Source: a virus. Taken from it: a stretch of DNA of 44,597 bases. The notes beneath the pieces are model-generated. The model saw nothing but the letters and a program-made list of their open reading frames with translations. It had not been told where the DNA came from and made no database searches. The stretch is from positions 1 to 44,597 of IMG/VR virus record IMGVR_UViG_3300031463_000548. One strand, 5' to 3'. Each line of letters begins with the position of its first letter. Within the stretch, counting starts at the first letter, position 1. The translations under genes were made by a program, and so were the position numbers. Positions 1 to 8,422 of the stretch are shown here, in pieces.

Positions 1-471
1 CTATCTATCCGTGAGTATAAGGTATTTTTTTCTTTTGTCTGTTTTGGAATTCTTCACCTCGACGAAATCGCATGTTCGTATCAGTCGGGAGAACTGGTAC
101 TTGCTTATGCCCATTAACCTCATCGCATCTTTAAAAGACATTCTACCGCCGTTTGCAATAAGCATCGACTTCAGAGCAAGTCGTCTATTCTCACTGAGGT
201 CGCTATTTCCATGTGACAGGCTCCTCCTGAGCTTTGTTACATTTTCGATTGCAATCACTGCATTCTCGTTAGCGGTGTTGATGTCGTGCTCCATCCTGCT
301 CAGCTTTGCCTTCAGCTCTGCATTCTCCTTTCTGAGCTCATTTATCTCGCTGACCAGAGTATGCGTCGCATTGTCGATGGCGACATCTATTATTCTCTGG
401 ATATCGATGGCCGACAACTGCTGCGATGGTAAGGTTAATATGTTAGGACTACCAACTATTTCCATAGTCAT
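1..471 (-). CDS. Coiled-coil protein with C-terminal HTH-like domain, putative regulator
   Basis: The protein is 156 aa and its stop codon is the first three bases of the window. I chose the ATG at 471 (second codon pair M-T-M-E) because AGGAG lies 10 nt upstream; a longer frame reaches 519 but crosses a hairpin. Residues about 45-85 form a charged heptad-like coiled coil (NELRKENAELKAKLSRME). The last 60 residues (MSFKDAMRLMGISKYQFSRL) look like a helix-turn-helix followed by a basic tail. It lies alone downstream of the primase, behind its own TATA-like box and a strong hairpin, so autoregulated DNA binding is a reasonable inference. The family is not recognised; it could equally be a replication accessory protein. 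Confidence 0.7.
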   Translation of the reverse strand: MTMEIVGSPNILTLPSQQLSAIDIQRIIDVAIDNATHTLVSEINELRKENAELKAKLSRMEHDINTANENAVIAIENVTKLRRSLSHGNSDLSENRRLALKSMLIANGGRMSFKDAMRLMGISKYQFSRLIRTCDFVEVKNSKTDKRKKYLILTDR

Positions 472-490
472 GCGCGCACGGCTCCTGGCG

Positions 491-515
491 TGAGCGGGTT
501 TGAGAGACCCGCTTA
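491..515 (-). promoter_or_regulatory. Inverted repeat (operator or 5'-UTR hairpin) ahead of the HTH gene
   Basis: The arms AGCGGGT and ACCCGCT form a 7-bp perfect stem, 9 bp with one G-U pair, around a 7-nt loop (500-506). The repeat lies between the TATA-like element and the ribosome binding site of the downstream gene, about where transcription should start. It could be an operator for the HTH protein or a leader hairpin. There is no T-run, so a terminator is less likely. Confidence 0.5.
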
Positions 516-521
516 CCACAT

Positions 522-533
522 TCCTTATACATG
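522..533 (-). promoter_or_regulatory. TATA-like promoter element for the HTH gene
   Basis: On the minus strand ATGTATAAGG lies here, flanked by 6-bp inverted arms (CACATT and AATGTG). A start about 25 nt downstream would fall near 500, inside the hairpin, leaving a leader of roughly 30 nt. This is a consensus match by eye only. Confidence 0.4.
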
Positions 534-558
534 CAAGTAATGTGATTGAATTAAGTAT

Positions 559-2994
559 TTATGTTTTTTCCCCAAACAGCTCTGCAACTATTTTTGACGC
601 ATCTGATGTGCTGCTGCGGCTGCTCATCGAGTTTATAAACTCATTCAATTCTTTGTAGTTTATCAGCACCCCATCAAACCCTTTTCCACGTTTGCCGTCA
701 CTGATTCCATTTCTACTTGCCTTTTTATATACTTTTGATATGTATCTACCAAGCACAACATCACGCTTCGCGGTGGCATTTATGCATCTACAGAAACTTT
801 TGTATGCCTCGTATATCTCGGAAGTCAGAATGAATGGTGCGCCTGGGTCGTATGAGATGAACCGGTCAACGAATATAAACACCGAATCGGATTGCATGTA
901 ATACTCATCTGACATCTGATCTCCAGGTTTCACGTGGTATATGTGGCCAGTCCTGATGACGTGAGGAGCTCTCTTGATCACGATATTCAGCAGTCCGGAT
1001 AGCTCGGTCGGTGTTAAAATCTTCTTGTATATGTCTGGGTCTTCCTTTTTCTGCATGGGGTCATTCGGATCTGGATTCGGTGTGAATATGTAAGGGCAGT
1101 CGATTTTCAGTATCCTCCTGGTGAATCCACGAGAATTATCGTGAAATCTCTGCCCGATGTTCGTATCGAATACCTGGAAGCAGAATGGAGAGAATTTTAT
1201 TCTATTCTTATATTTTACGTCGCTGTCTGTGACATCGCCAGTAGCAATAAGCTTGATCCAGTCTGATTCTGCTTTCTCTCCGCTTACTTCAGAATTTATC
1301 AATAGCCGCTTGTTTTTCAGCGACATTCTGGCAAACCGATCATTATCCAGCTTGCTGACACGAACAGTGGTATAGTTTTCATGTCCCACATACTCCATCA
1401 TCAGGGTTTCCAGTACCTTCTTACCATTACCACCTATTCCGATAAGAGTCAGAAAATAACCTGATGCGATTGATCTGGACATCGCAACAAAGCAATCAAT
1501 TATCGTGAGGATATCATCATCTGTGGCAAATATTGATCTAAGAAACTTCTTTATTTCAGGGCAGTCGGCCTCTGGGTCATATACAACAGGAGATCTAATC
1601 GTTATATACATTTCCGGAGAATATTCCATAAATTCCCACGTCTCAAGGTTTATAACTCCATTAGCGACTCCGAATAAGTTTGGATTCGCATTCCATCTTA
1701 TTCCTGACTTTCTTGTTTCAATCTGAACCTTCCTGATCGTTTCTCTACTCATGTTAAGTGTATATAGATCGCCTGCCACACGGCTGAGTGTTTTATCGAT
1801 CAGGTCATTGACACCGTTTACATATATACCGTTGTCATATACCCACATATCCCCATCTTCGTCTGTTATTATTGTATATATCGACAGGATGGCCCTCGCG
1901 GCCTTAGTGGGGCTGAACCGAAGAATGGAGGGATCGTTTCGATCTGGCTTGGTCACATCGTATATGGTGAGTATCTGATTATTTCCTACCACCACACTCC
2001 CCATCACTTCTCCATGCTTCTTAAGTACGTCATTCCATGTGTACTCCTTGCAGTGGTCGTGGTGGCACTTGAACAATATCCTGCCGTTCTTGCATTTTAT
2101 AATACATGCAGACTTATCAGTATGCTCTGGGTTCATGGGGCATGTATCCAGAACATATATTCTGCCGAGGTAGCCGTCCTTCTCGCGATATATGGTGTAC
2201 CCGTGATCTTCTATCCACTTCTTGATATCAATTTCACATGCCGAGCCATATGACAGCACGTCTACCTGCTGTGATCGGTCTTTCAGAAGCGCGGCAAAAC
2301 TTATTAGCTGATCTTTACTAACTACTCCAATATTATCTGGAGCCTTCAATATTCTGGACATCCTCCATGGGCGATCCTGTGAGTTTTCCCCCTTCCTGGA
2401 AGTCGTGCCGTACAGCTTCCATATCCGGCTGGCATTTGATACTGATGTATCGATCTTGACCTGATCACTGTCAAACAGGTCTGCCATAACTCTAAGACAT
2501 GAATCGATCAGCCGGCGGGATTCTTCATCATTTGGGAGATCAATCCTCCATAAAAGATGTGCACCATTTCCTGAGTCAGCCATTACTGGTTCCGGCCAGC
2601 CCATGTCCTGCATGAACTCGATTATTCGCCTCGCAACTTCAATCGCAATTGCGTGCTCATTATCGGTAGAGGACACTCCGGATTTTCTTACTGGATCGAC
2701 ATCGACGGGAAACCAGATCCTCTTTAGTATGTCCATATCGGACGTTGCTCGTGTGGATTTTATGATATTTTCGGGGGATATGTTATACAGCTCAGGTTTT
2801 ACAGGGTTTAGTGTGATATGTATGCCTTTATACTTCCCGCTATCGTCGAGGTCCTGTGCTCGTCGCGCAAGGACATCTTTGTATTTAAAGTATCCAGATA
2901 TGATCTCTTTTCTGTCGCGACCGAACGCTCGCAGCTCTACGATCTGGCCATCATCGATAAGAATCTGTAGTGCTTTCTGGATCTCTTCTAGCAT
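559..2994 (-). CDS. AEP primase-SF3 helicase (D5-like) replication protein
   Basis: This 811-aa replication protein primes and unwinds viral DNA. The archaeo-eukaryotic primase core shows the DxD motif (FPVDVDP, D98/D100), the SxxxxH motif (DSGNGAHLLW, about 140-149) and a third acidic residue (KIDTS, about 182). A zinc-knuckle-like Cys/His cluster follows at about 285-315 (CPMNPEH to CHHDHC). The C-terminal D5/P4-type helicase has a P-loop GIGGNGKK near 519-526, a Walker B-like LLINSE and a sensor-like FDTN near 610. The P-loop Ser/Thr is replaced by Lys, which is unusual. The ATG at 2994 is preferred over the overlapping TTG at 2997 because GGAGGT is spaced 6 nt away. It is divergent from the Lsm-like gene. 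Confidence 0.9.
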   Translation of the reverse strand: MLEEIQKALQILIDDGQIVELRAFGRDRKEIISGYFKYKDVLARRAQDLDDSGKYKGIHITLNPVKPELYNISPENIIKSTRATSDMDILKRIWFPVDVDPVRKSGVSSTDNEHAIAIEVARRIIEFMQDMGWPEPVMADSGNGAHLLWRIDLPNDEESRRLIDSCLRVMADLFDSDQVKIDTSVSNASRIWKLYGTTSRKGENSQDRPWRMSRILKAPDNIGVVSKDQLISFAALLKDRSQQVDVLSYGSACEIDIKKWIEDHGYTIYREKDGYLGRIYVLDTCPMNPEHTDKSACIIKCKNGRILFKCHHDHCKEYTWNDVLKKHGEVMGSVVVGNNQILTIYDVTKPDRNDPSILRFSPTKAARAILSIYTIITDEDGDMWVYDNGIYVNGVNDLIDKTLSRVAGDLYTLNMSRETIRKVQIETRKSGIRWNANPNLFGVANGVINLETWEFMEYSPEMYITIRSPVVYDPEADCPEIKKFLRSIFATDDDILTIIDCFVAMSRSIASGYFLTLIGIGGNGKKVLETLMMEYVGHENYTTVRVSKLDNDRFARMSLKNKRLLINSEVSGEKAESDWIKLIATGDVTDSDVKYKNRIKFSPFCFQVFDTNIGQRFHDNSRGFTRRILKIDCPYIFTPNPDPNDPMQKKEDPDIYKKILTPTELSGLLNIVIKRAPHVIRTGHIYHVKPGDQMSDEYYMQSDSVFIFVDRFISYDPGAPFILTSEIYEAYKSFCRCINATAKRDVVLGRYISKVYKKASRNGISDGKRGKGFDGVLINYKELNEFINSMSSRSSTSDASKIVAELFGEKT

Positions 2995-3032
2995 CAAACT
3001 ACCTCCGGAGATTTTAAAATTGGATATGATAC

Positions 3033-3047
3033 TGATTTAAGTATATT
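3033..3047 (-). promoter_or_regulatory. TATA-like promoter for the primase gene
   Basis: The minus strand reads AATATACTTAAATCAG here. Initiation about 25 nt downstream would leave a leader of about 20 nt carrying GGAGGT at 3001-3006. The box at 3062-3069 also reads TATATAAA on this strand and is an alternative. Confidence 0.4.
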
Positions 3048-3061
3048 GGATATTGGAAATA

Positions 3062-3069
3062 TTTATATA
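3062..3069 (+). promoter_or_regulatory. TATA box of the Lsm-exonuclease operon
   Basis: TTTATATA is preceded by a purine-rich GGAAATA that could act as BRE. Predicted initiation about 25 nt downstream (near 3092) leaves a short leader containing AGGTGG ahead of the ATG at 3110. Read on the other strand it is TATATAAA, so it may serve both divergent transcripts. Confidence 0.65.
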
Positions 3070-3109
3070 TCTTTGATCCATATTTGAGTTCACAATAGGT
3101 GGTCATGAG

Positions 3110-3319
3110 ATGGAAATCGAAGATCTGGTATACCGCACCCTTTCAGCACATGTTGGTAAACGAATTACCGTAGATGTTCTTGAGCATAGAAGTTATGCTG
3201 GTATATTGCAGGATTTTTCAATGTCAGCAATATTGCTCAAGACAGACAATTCATCATCTAAATATGTGCTGCTGCCAGTTGATGCTATTCTATCTATAAC
3301 ATACATGGAGGAATCGTGA
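3110..3319 (+). CDS. Small Sm/Lsm-like (SmAP-type) protein
   Basis: This 69-aa protein has one short helix, then a predicted five-strand SH3-like barrel. An Sm1-like stretch (GKRITVDVLEHRSYAGIL, about 16-33) has the conserved Gly at the strand turn, and an Sm2-like stretch (YVLLPVDAILSIT) closes it. Archaeal SmAPs form rings that bind U-rich RNA; this role is inferred from fold pattern only. The canonical Sm2 Arg-Gly is absent, so another SH3-like family is possible. AGGTGG precedes the ATG by 8 nt. It is translationally coupled (TGATG) to the exonuclease and forms the only plus-strand transcription unit in the window. Confidence 0.55.
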   Translation: MEIEDLVYRTLSAHVGKRITVDVLEHRSYAGILQDFSMSAILLKTDNSSSKYVLLPVDAILSITYMEES

Positions 3320-3888
3320 TGGAGGTTGTAATGGATATCGAAACGATCAGTGCCCCTCAGGACGTTGTTGATCAGTTCATCTCTCTTTTCTCATCGAAGA
3401 AGAAAAAGATGTCAGCACCTGCTCTTCATCCATGTACATCGAAAATAATCGTTGTAGGTTTCAAACCGATTGGAAATGATTCTGTTATATTTGTCGGTGA
3501 TGAAAGACAGGTTCTGCTAGACACGAAAAATTTTCTAGAAAAGAACAATCCGACACGGATTATTACATTCAATGGAATCGGATTTGATATACCAATGATA
3601 CGGTGGAGAGCAGCAAAAAACAGAATAACTGGATTCGGTGATCTTCTCCCATCATCAAAAAGCCCGCGAAACTACGATATATATCAAAAGATAAAGTGGG
3701 AAATGCCGATGAGCCTGGGGGAGCTGAGTATGCTGATCACTGATAAAATAAAATCCTCTACCGGAGAAATAGTTGAAGAGCTCTATAATGCCGGAAAAAT
3801 AGATGAGCTGGTAGAGTACAATAAAAGAGACCTTGAGATAACAGAAGCACTGTATCTAAATCGTAAGGATTATCTTGGTCTGGACTAA
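3319..3888 (+). CDS. DnaQ/PolB-type 3'-5' exonuclease
   Basis: This 189-aa stand-alone proofreading-type exonuclease has an RNase H-like fold. Exo I is MDIETI (D6, E8), Exo II is TFNGIGFD (N85, D90) and Exo III is the YxxxD form YNKRD (Y167, D171), so the metal-binding acidic residues are present. It resembles the PolB-exonuclease-like family (DEDDy). I start at ATG 3319, which overlaps the Lsm-like stop codon (TGATG) and has GGAGG 6 nt upstream; GTG 3316 is the longer option. The substrate could be DNA (replication repair) or RNA, given the Lsm-like partner. Its stop codon directly abuts the stop of the convergent baseplate J gene. Confidence 0.8.
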   Translation: MEVVMDIETISAPQDVVDQFISLFSSKKKKMSAPALHPCTSKIIVVGFKPIGNDSVIFVGDERQVLLDTKNFLEKNNPTRIITFNGIGFDIPMIRWRAAKNRITGFGDLLPSSKSPRNYDIYQKIKWEMPMSLGELSMLITDKIKSSTGEIVEELYNAGKIDELVEYNKRDLEITEALYLNRKDYLGLD

Positions 3889-5310
3889 TTAAACCATTGA
3901 TACCGTAACGCTTCCGGCTCTGATTCTCTGATCTGGCTCTACCTCTATTTTTTCACCGTAGCTATTTATTGAGGTATTGTTTCCAGATATGAGTATACTG
4001 TTAACAGTGTCTATTCCAACAAATTTTCTACCGTTTTCGCCATACTCGAAGTACACATACTGCGCAAGATCGCTGAATTCAAGAGACTCTCCGATGCTGA
4101 ACGAGTTGAGGAAGTTCGTAACGGATGCTTCGATATTCTTGTCCAGATCCTTCTCAGGAGTATCTGTCGGAGTTATGGATATGGTAACTGTAACCAGAAC
4201 AGTTTCAGGCAGGTTAAACAAATACGGATACTCTCCGAGGCCAATCAGAGCTGTGTAGCTGTACTGCACAGTGCTCGATCCAGTAATCGAGGTTGCGAGC
4301 TTTCCCTGGGGCATCTGAGCCTTTATAGCAAACCCCTTTGGAGTATTTCTTGGAATGATAACAGTTGCCTCCTGTGTTTCCCCATTTTTATCCTTGAAGT
4401 AAATTGTGATTGTCTCATCATTTGGAATCATTCGCTCGGCTCGCAGCCATATGTATCCTCCATCAGAATCTCCGAGCTCATACATTGGATTAGCATAATC
4501 AATTATAGCGGCATACAGTCCACGAGATACAATCCCAGCGGCTATGTTCTCTTCAATTTTCTCGCTTACTTCAATGAATCTCTCCTCACTCGGTTCGGCG
4601 CAATCTACGATTATCTCAACCTCACCGCCACCAACATTGTAGCATCTGGCTTCAAGAATCATTGCATCGTCCTTGAGATGCTGCTCTATCATATTGGCAG
4701 TGGCCCGTCCAGGCACGTTGACCGTATACATGTACCTCTTTCTCAGGTCGTCATCAGATTCCTCATTGGATCCTCCTGTAAATGGATATGGGTTCTCAAC
4801 TCGAACAACGCCTGGAATGGTGGATACCATATGATTTATAGCATATGCGACAACATTCCCGTTGATGCCTTCCTTCTCGGCGACTGCATTGGTTGAGACG
4901 GATGTTTCTCCGACCGCTATTATAGCATCCTCAGTTGTCACAAAGTATATGGTGTCCATGGTCGGATGCACAGCCGCCAGTCTGGTTCCAGCCGGAATTG
5001 TGATATCGGATGTAGCGGGAGTGTCACGCGAGAAAACCACTATACCACTTGCCTTCGTGCCTGGATGTCTCCCCTCCGGCAGTCGATCCTTGATGAGCCG
5101 GTCCAGATCGGACCCAGTTGCGCTATCTATGAACAGAACCCGCTCAGTCCTCTCTATCTCCTTTTCAACCTCGTATAGCTGTACTGCAAATGCTTCCACG
5201 ATTGTTCTTATAACAGATAGTGGACCCCAGTAGCTCAGTTGCGGATTTCTACGCATTATATCAAATTTCATCTCGTCAACAATCTGGCTTACAGTTCGTC
5301 GACTACTCAT
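3889..5310 (-). CDS. Baseplate J-like wedge protein
   Basis: This 473-aa protein belongs to the baseplate J / gp47 family that builds the wedge of contractile tails. The family signature GGSNEESDDDLRKR is at 179-192. An N-terminal helical region (RRTVSQIVDEMK) and a beta-rich C-terminus (400-473) follow the usual layout and length. ATG 5310 is preferred, with GGTGA 5 nt upstream; the longer frame begins at a GTG at 5319. It overlaps the gp25-like gene by 8 nt and is the last gene of the late operon. No terminator is visible between it and the convergent exonuclease gene. Confidence 0.88.
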   Translation of the reverse strand: MSSRRTVSQIVDEMKFDIMRRNPQLSYWGPLSVIRTIVEAFAVQLYEVEKEIERTERVLFIDSATGSDLDRLIKDRLPEGRHPGTKASGIVVFSRDTPATSDITIPAGTRLAAVHPTMDTIYFVTTEDAIIAVGETSVSTNAVAEKEGINGNVVAYAINHMVSTIPGVVRVENPYPFTGGSNEESDDDLRKRYMYTVNVPGRATANMIEQHLKDDAMILEARCYNVGGGEVEIIVDCAEPSEERFIEVSEKIEENIAAGIVSRGLYAAIIDYANPMYELGDSDGGYIWLRAERMIPNDETITIYFKDKNGETQEATVIIPRNTPKGFAIKAQMPQGKLATSITGSSTVQYSYTALIGLGEYPYLFNLPETVLVTVTISITPTDTPEKDLDKNIEASVTNFLNSFSIGESLEFSDLAQYVYFEYGENGRKFVGIDTVNSILISGNNTSINSYGEKIEVEPDQRIRAGSVTVSMV

Positions 5311-5758
5311 TTGTCTCACCCATCAATTCTCTGAACGGGTCCCATATGCTATTCTTCAGGTTCATGAGCTCCTGCTCATCAAGTAGGAACTGAATTTTGC
5401 CGCTCCCTACGGTCATCTCTCCGAATATGGTGTGGTTATCCAGATATATTAGGTTCAGTGATTTTATACCAAGACCTGGAAAGTGCCATTTCAGCGATTC
5501 CTTTAATTCATTCTGAAACTCAGCCAGGTTTGCACTGGTGGACTTTTTGTGCTGATAATCATACCATGGACAGCCTATGCGCGGATCGAGACGCTCACCC
5601 TGCGGTATTCCCCAGTAAAGCAGAAAGTTCTGATTGAAGAGCTCAATATCATCCGATGTGAGCGCCAGGTCTCCATATGGTGTGATCTCCAGCTCCAGTG
5701 TGGAGTGGCACTTCACATAACCAGCATCAAACATCATATTGGTCTTGAGGTCCGGCAT
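5303..5758 (-). CDS. GPW/gp25-like baseplate wedge protein
   Basis: This 151-aa protein has the gp25/GPW pattern: a central acidic strand-rich core (LELEITPYGDLALT) and a C-terminal region of strands and helix. Its place directly upstream of J is the standard order. The start at 5758 (MPDLKT) follows GGGGTGAT by a few nt and leaves 19 nt to the spike gene; the longest frame (5830) would overlap that gene by 53 nt. It acts in baseplate assembly. Identification relies on context and length more than on a decisive motif. Confidence 0.68.
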   Translation of the reverse strand: MPDLKTNMMFDAGYVKCHSTLELEITPYGDLALTSDDIELFNQNFLLYWGIPQGERLDPRIGCPWYDYQHKKSTSANLAEFQNELKESLKWHFPGLGIKSLNLIYLDNHTIFGEMTVGSGKIQFLLDEQELMNLKNSIWDPFRELMGETNE

Positions 5759-5777
5759 AATATCACCCCGAATAAAT

Positions 5778-6803
5778 TTAACCACAACTGCATGGTCCAT
5801 GTGTACAGCTCGATACTGTGAGGTGGCCATGAATCGTTACGTCGCTGTATATATGTACATGCGCAGCCGTGATCTCAACCACACCACTCTTGTAGATTCT
5901 CACATGCGCTCCAGTGTCTCTGTGAAGCATGTCTGCCGCGATTGTGGATGGATCCTCCGGAGCGTATACGGTAACGGATGCACCTGAGCTCTCATTATGA
6001 TCACTATGCATCTCGATTGTTCCGGTTGGATAGAAGATTATATGCCCTTTCGGCGACTCCTGTACCTTATTTTCTATATGGATCGTCCCGTCATAATCGA
6101 AATACACAATCGATCCTGTTATGTGGTGATATTTTGTTCTCCAGTTGGGGTCTATTTTGGAGTTTGTGTTTCCGGATAGCACCTTCAGGTATGTACCTGC
6201 ATCGATGTAATCCACTGTATTACAGTTTTCACATACTTCATCATGTCCCTTGTATCCATGTGGACATGTGTGCACCAGGACGCAGTCCCTGGTATCATCA
6301 AAGTACTTCATGCAAACAGGAGGATGTGATGGGAACGGATGCTCTGTCCAGTTGTATTCATTCTCCTTTGTACGTTTAGGTCGCTCCCACTTACATATCT
6401 TGCACACCATGTCATATATGGAGTCCTCATTGCTATTTGGCCGGCAGACGGGCTCCTGAAATATATTTGGCAGCGTTCCAAGTATTATCGGCAGGTTGTC
6501 ATGCAGATACAGCACAAGAACAAGATCTCCAACCCGTGGGGTCCATGGTGTGCCACATGCGTTTCCATGATATCGCTGGAGAACGAGAGCTCTCTTATAG
6601 ATTTTTATATCATTCTCGTCGTTTGGGGGTTCTCTGATATCACGTAGATGAATATCGACTACATTGAACTTCCGGTCTCCTGCTCCCATATTCCAGGCTT
6701 TTTGATGGGGATATATCTTATCCACCATGCATATCGCAGGAGCTATCGGCTTCGCCAGATATGCATCTACAAGTGATTCGGTTCCTTCTCTAACAATTGC
6801 CAT
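5778..6803 (-). CDS. Baseplate spike protein gpV-like with zinc-finger insertion
   Basis: This 341-aa protein has an N-terminal OB-fold-like domain (RVGDLVLVLYLHDNLPIILG, about 90-110) typical of gpV/gp5 spike hubs. A Cys-rich insertion follows (CKIC at 134-137, then C180, C191 and C194), probably zinc-binding. The C-terminal part is repetitive beta-helix (GHIIFYPTGTIEMH, GAHVRIYKSGVVEIT). The last residues HGHLTVSSCTHGPCSCG form a His/Cys-rich tip; known P2-type spikes hold a metal at the apex with HxH, so a metal-capped tip is likely here. The start has TAGGAG 8 nt upstream. The protein would puncture the cell envelope. Confidence 0.78.
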   Translation of the reverse strand: MAIVREGTESLVDAYLAKPIAPAICMVDKIYPHQKAWNMGAGDRKFNVVDIHLRDIREPPNDENDIKIYKRALVLQRYHGNACGTPWTPRVGDLVLVLYLHDNLPIILGTLPNIFQEPVCRPNSNEDSIYDMVCKICKWERPKRTKENEYNWTEHPFPSHPPVCMKYFDDTRDCVLVHTCPHGYKGHDEVCENCNTVDYIDAGTYLKVLSGNTNSKIDPNWRTKYHHITGSIVYFDYDGTIHIENKVQESPKGHIIFYPTGTIEMHSDHNESSGASVTVYAPEDPSTIAADMLHRDTGAHVRIYKSGVVEITAAHVHIYSDVTIHGHLTVSSCTHGPCSCG

Positions 6804-6814
6804 ATTTTTCTCTC

Positions 6815-7213
6815 CTATCGTATTATCCAGTTTGGCCAGCCATACACAATGCTACCGGCCACATATGAGCTATCCCACGGATGTACGATCCACAGATATT
6901 CAAAGTTGTCAATCGTAATCACATCCAGTTCGTACCTGGTATACACGATCGGTGTATCAGTCCTATAATCATAATAGAGATCGTATTCCCCCTGCGGCAG
7001 AAAATCGGTATATAGATATGGTTCTCCTTTGCTTTCCGCATTGAGCTTATCCAGGAGCCGCTTGAATTCATCCTTTGAGACGAAATATACGATACGATAG
7101 TTCATCTGCCGTGTGTAGCCGACGATTGCACTATCGGACATGAATACCTTCGCTCCAACCGGATTCAAAGGAGTTATATCCGTTGGAGCCTTACTACTGC
7201 TGGCTGCTGGCAT
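6815..7213 (-). CDS. Unknown tail/baseplate protein
   Basis: This 132-aa protein begins MPAASSSKAP. The start at 7213 has GGGGGT 9 nt upstream and overlaps the hub gene by 20 nt. The chain is rich in Tyr and strands (YRIVYFVSKDEFKRLLDKL, YDLYYDYRTDTPIVY). It lies between the gpD-like hub and gpV-like spike genes, a slot often used for LysM or small hub-adaptor proteins in myoviruses. I see no recognisable LysM motif, so function is left open. Confidence 0.65.
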   Translation of the reverse strand: MPAASSSKAPTDITPLNPVGAKVFMSDSAIVGYTRQMNYRIVYFVSKDEFKRLLDKLNAESKGEPYLYTDFLPQGEYDLYYDYRTDTPIVYTRYELDVITIDNFEYLWIVHPWDSSYVAGSIVYGWPNWIIR

Positions 7214-8414
7214 TACTCGACCCCCATAGCTCCTGATCATTCAGCGGCTTCAAGCCTAGCTGACATACCCATCCATCAGCGGAAAACTCAACACGCTTTG
7301 ATATGACACGTCCAGTGATCTTTATTGGACCCTGGATTATTCGGTACGTATTTCCAGGATTCATTCTCCCGATCTCTGCCAGTGTATACGACACTATGTC
7401 GGTGAGCTTCGGAGATACGCCCATGAATTCGGGATGAGCGATACCTTTGTTGACCTGCCTGCTGGTAATTACGATCTTCCTTGCCCTCTCCTCACATTTC
7501 TCCTTATCATACTGTGTAGGATCGAATATCGTTGGGCCGCTGAAGATCTTTGTACCAGGATCAATCTGTGTATGCTTGCCAAATATCCTCCTGGTATCCA
7601 TGATCTCCGAGCCGATCGCATTCGGATCCACAATTATTGGATTTCCGCCTCCCACAACAACGACATCATTCAGATATCCAATAACATTCAGACCATATGA
7701 TGGTAGCGTAACCTTCTCGGTGAAATCCCATATACGGGTTTCCATGCCAGTATTCTGTGCATCTGTGAAGTGAAAGTATGCAGTACCTGGCTGCTCTCCG
7801 GCCTCAACCCACCAGATGGCGCCGCACATATTTGCAAGGAAGTCCATTATATCTCTGTACTTCTCGTTGGTCTTGCGTATCACATTACCCATTACAAGGT
7901 CATTTTCTACCTGAATGAACCGCTTATCGAATTTGATGCCGTTTTTCTTTTCATAATCATCAAGAGTTTTGTTGACGGCATCAGATATTTTCATGCCGGT
8001 GAACACAAGCTCGTTTGAGGGGTAATCAGCACCAAGCTCGTCCTCCAGGAATGACCCCTTTATAAGGACATTGTACAGGTCATACTCGACGTACTGAACA
8101 GTGCCTCGGCATAGTGGGAATTTATCCTGATATACTCGGACAGGCTTGTCACTATTCGGTCGTGCTGTATATCCTTCATCGATCAATGCAAACCATACGA
8201 AATCAGTGACCATCCACCTGCCGGTATGCTTATGGTCGATATTAGCCAGCTTTATAGTGAACGTCTGGCCATCAGCGTTCTGCATTGATTCAAGCACCAG
8301 CTCAATCAGATCGGCATTGACCTTTTCAGGATCGTCCCTGTACGGTCTTCCTGGATCGTAATTGGCATTGCTGAGAACAGTATCTCCGATCTTTATCCAG
8401 TACTTGATTGGCAA
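7194..8414 (-). CDS. Baseplate hub protein, gpD/gp27-like
   Basis: This 406-aa protein begins with TTG at 8414 behind AGGTGAT. The chain has the hub layout: an N-terminal beta barrel that includes FTIKLANIDHKHTG, a domain with a repeated helix (ISDAVNKTLDDYEKKNG, YRDIMDFLANMCGAIWWVE), then a second barrel and a basic C-terminus (ITGRVISKRVEFS). Late control D-like proteins form the trimeric hub onto which the spike docks, and the spike gene is nearby. The call rests on position, size and pattern rather than a single diagnostic motif. Confidence 0.65.
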   Translation of the reverse strand: MPIKYWIKIGDTVLSNANYDPGRPYRDDPEKVNADLIELVLESMQNADGQTFTIKLANIDHKHTGRWMVTDFVWFALIDEGYTARPNSDKPVRVYQDKFPLCRGTVQYVEYDLYNVLIKGSFLEDELGADYPSNELVFTGMKISDAVNKTLDDYEKKNGIKFDKRFIQVENDLVMGNVIRKTNEKYRDIMDFLANMCGAIWWVEAGEQPGTAYFHFTDAQNTGMETRIWDFTEKVTLPSYGLNVIGYLNDVVVVGGGNPIIVDPNAIGSEIMDTRRIFGKHTQIDPGTKIFSGPTIFDPTQYDKEKCEERARKIVITSRQVNKGIAHPEFMGVSPKLTDIVSYTLAEIGRMNPGNTYRIIQGPIKITGRVISKRVEFSADGWVCQLGLKPLNDQELWGSSNASSQQ

Positions 8415-8422
8415 ATGATCAC

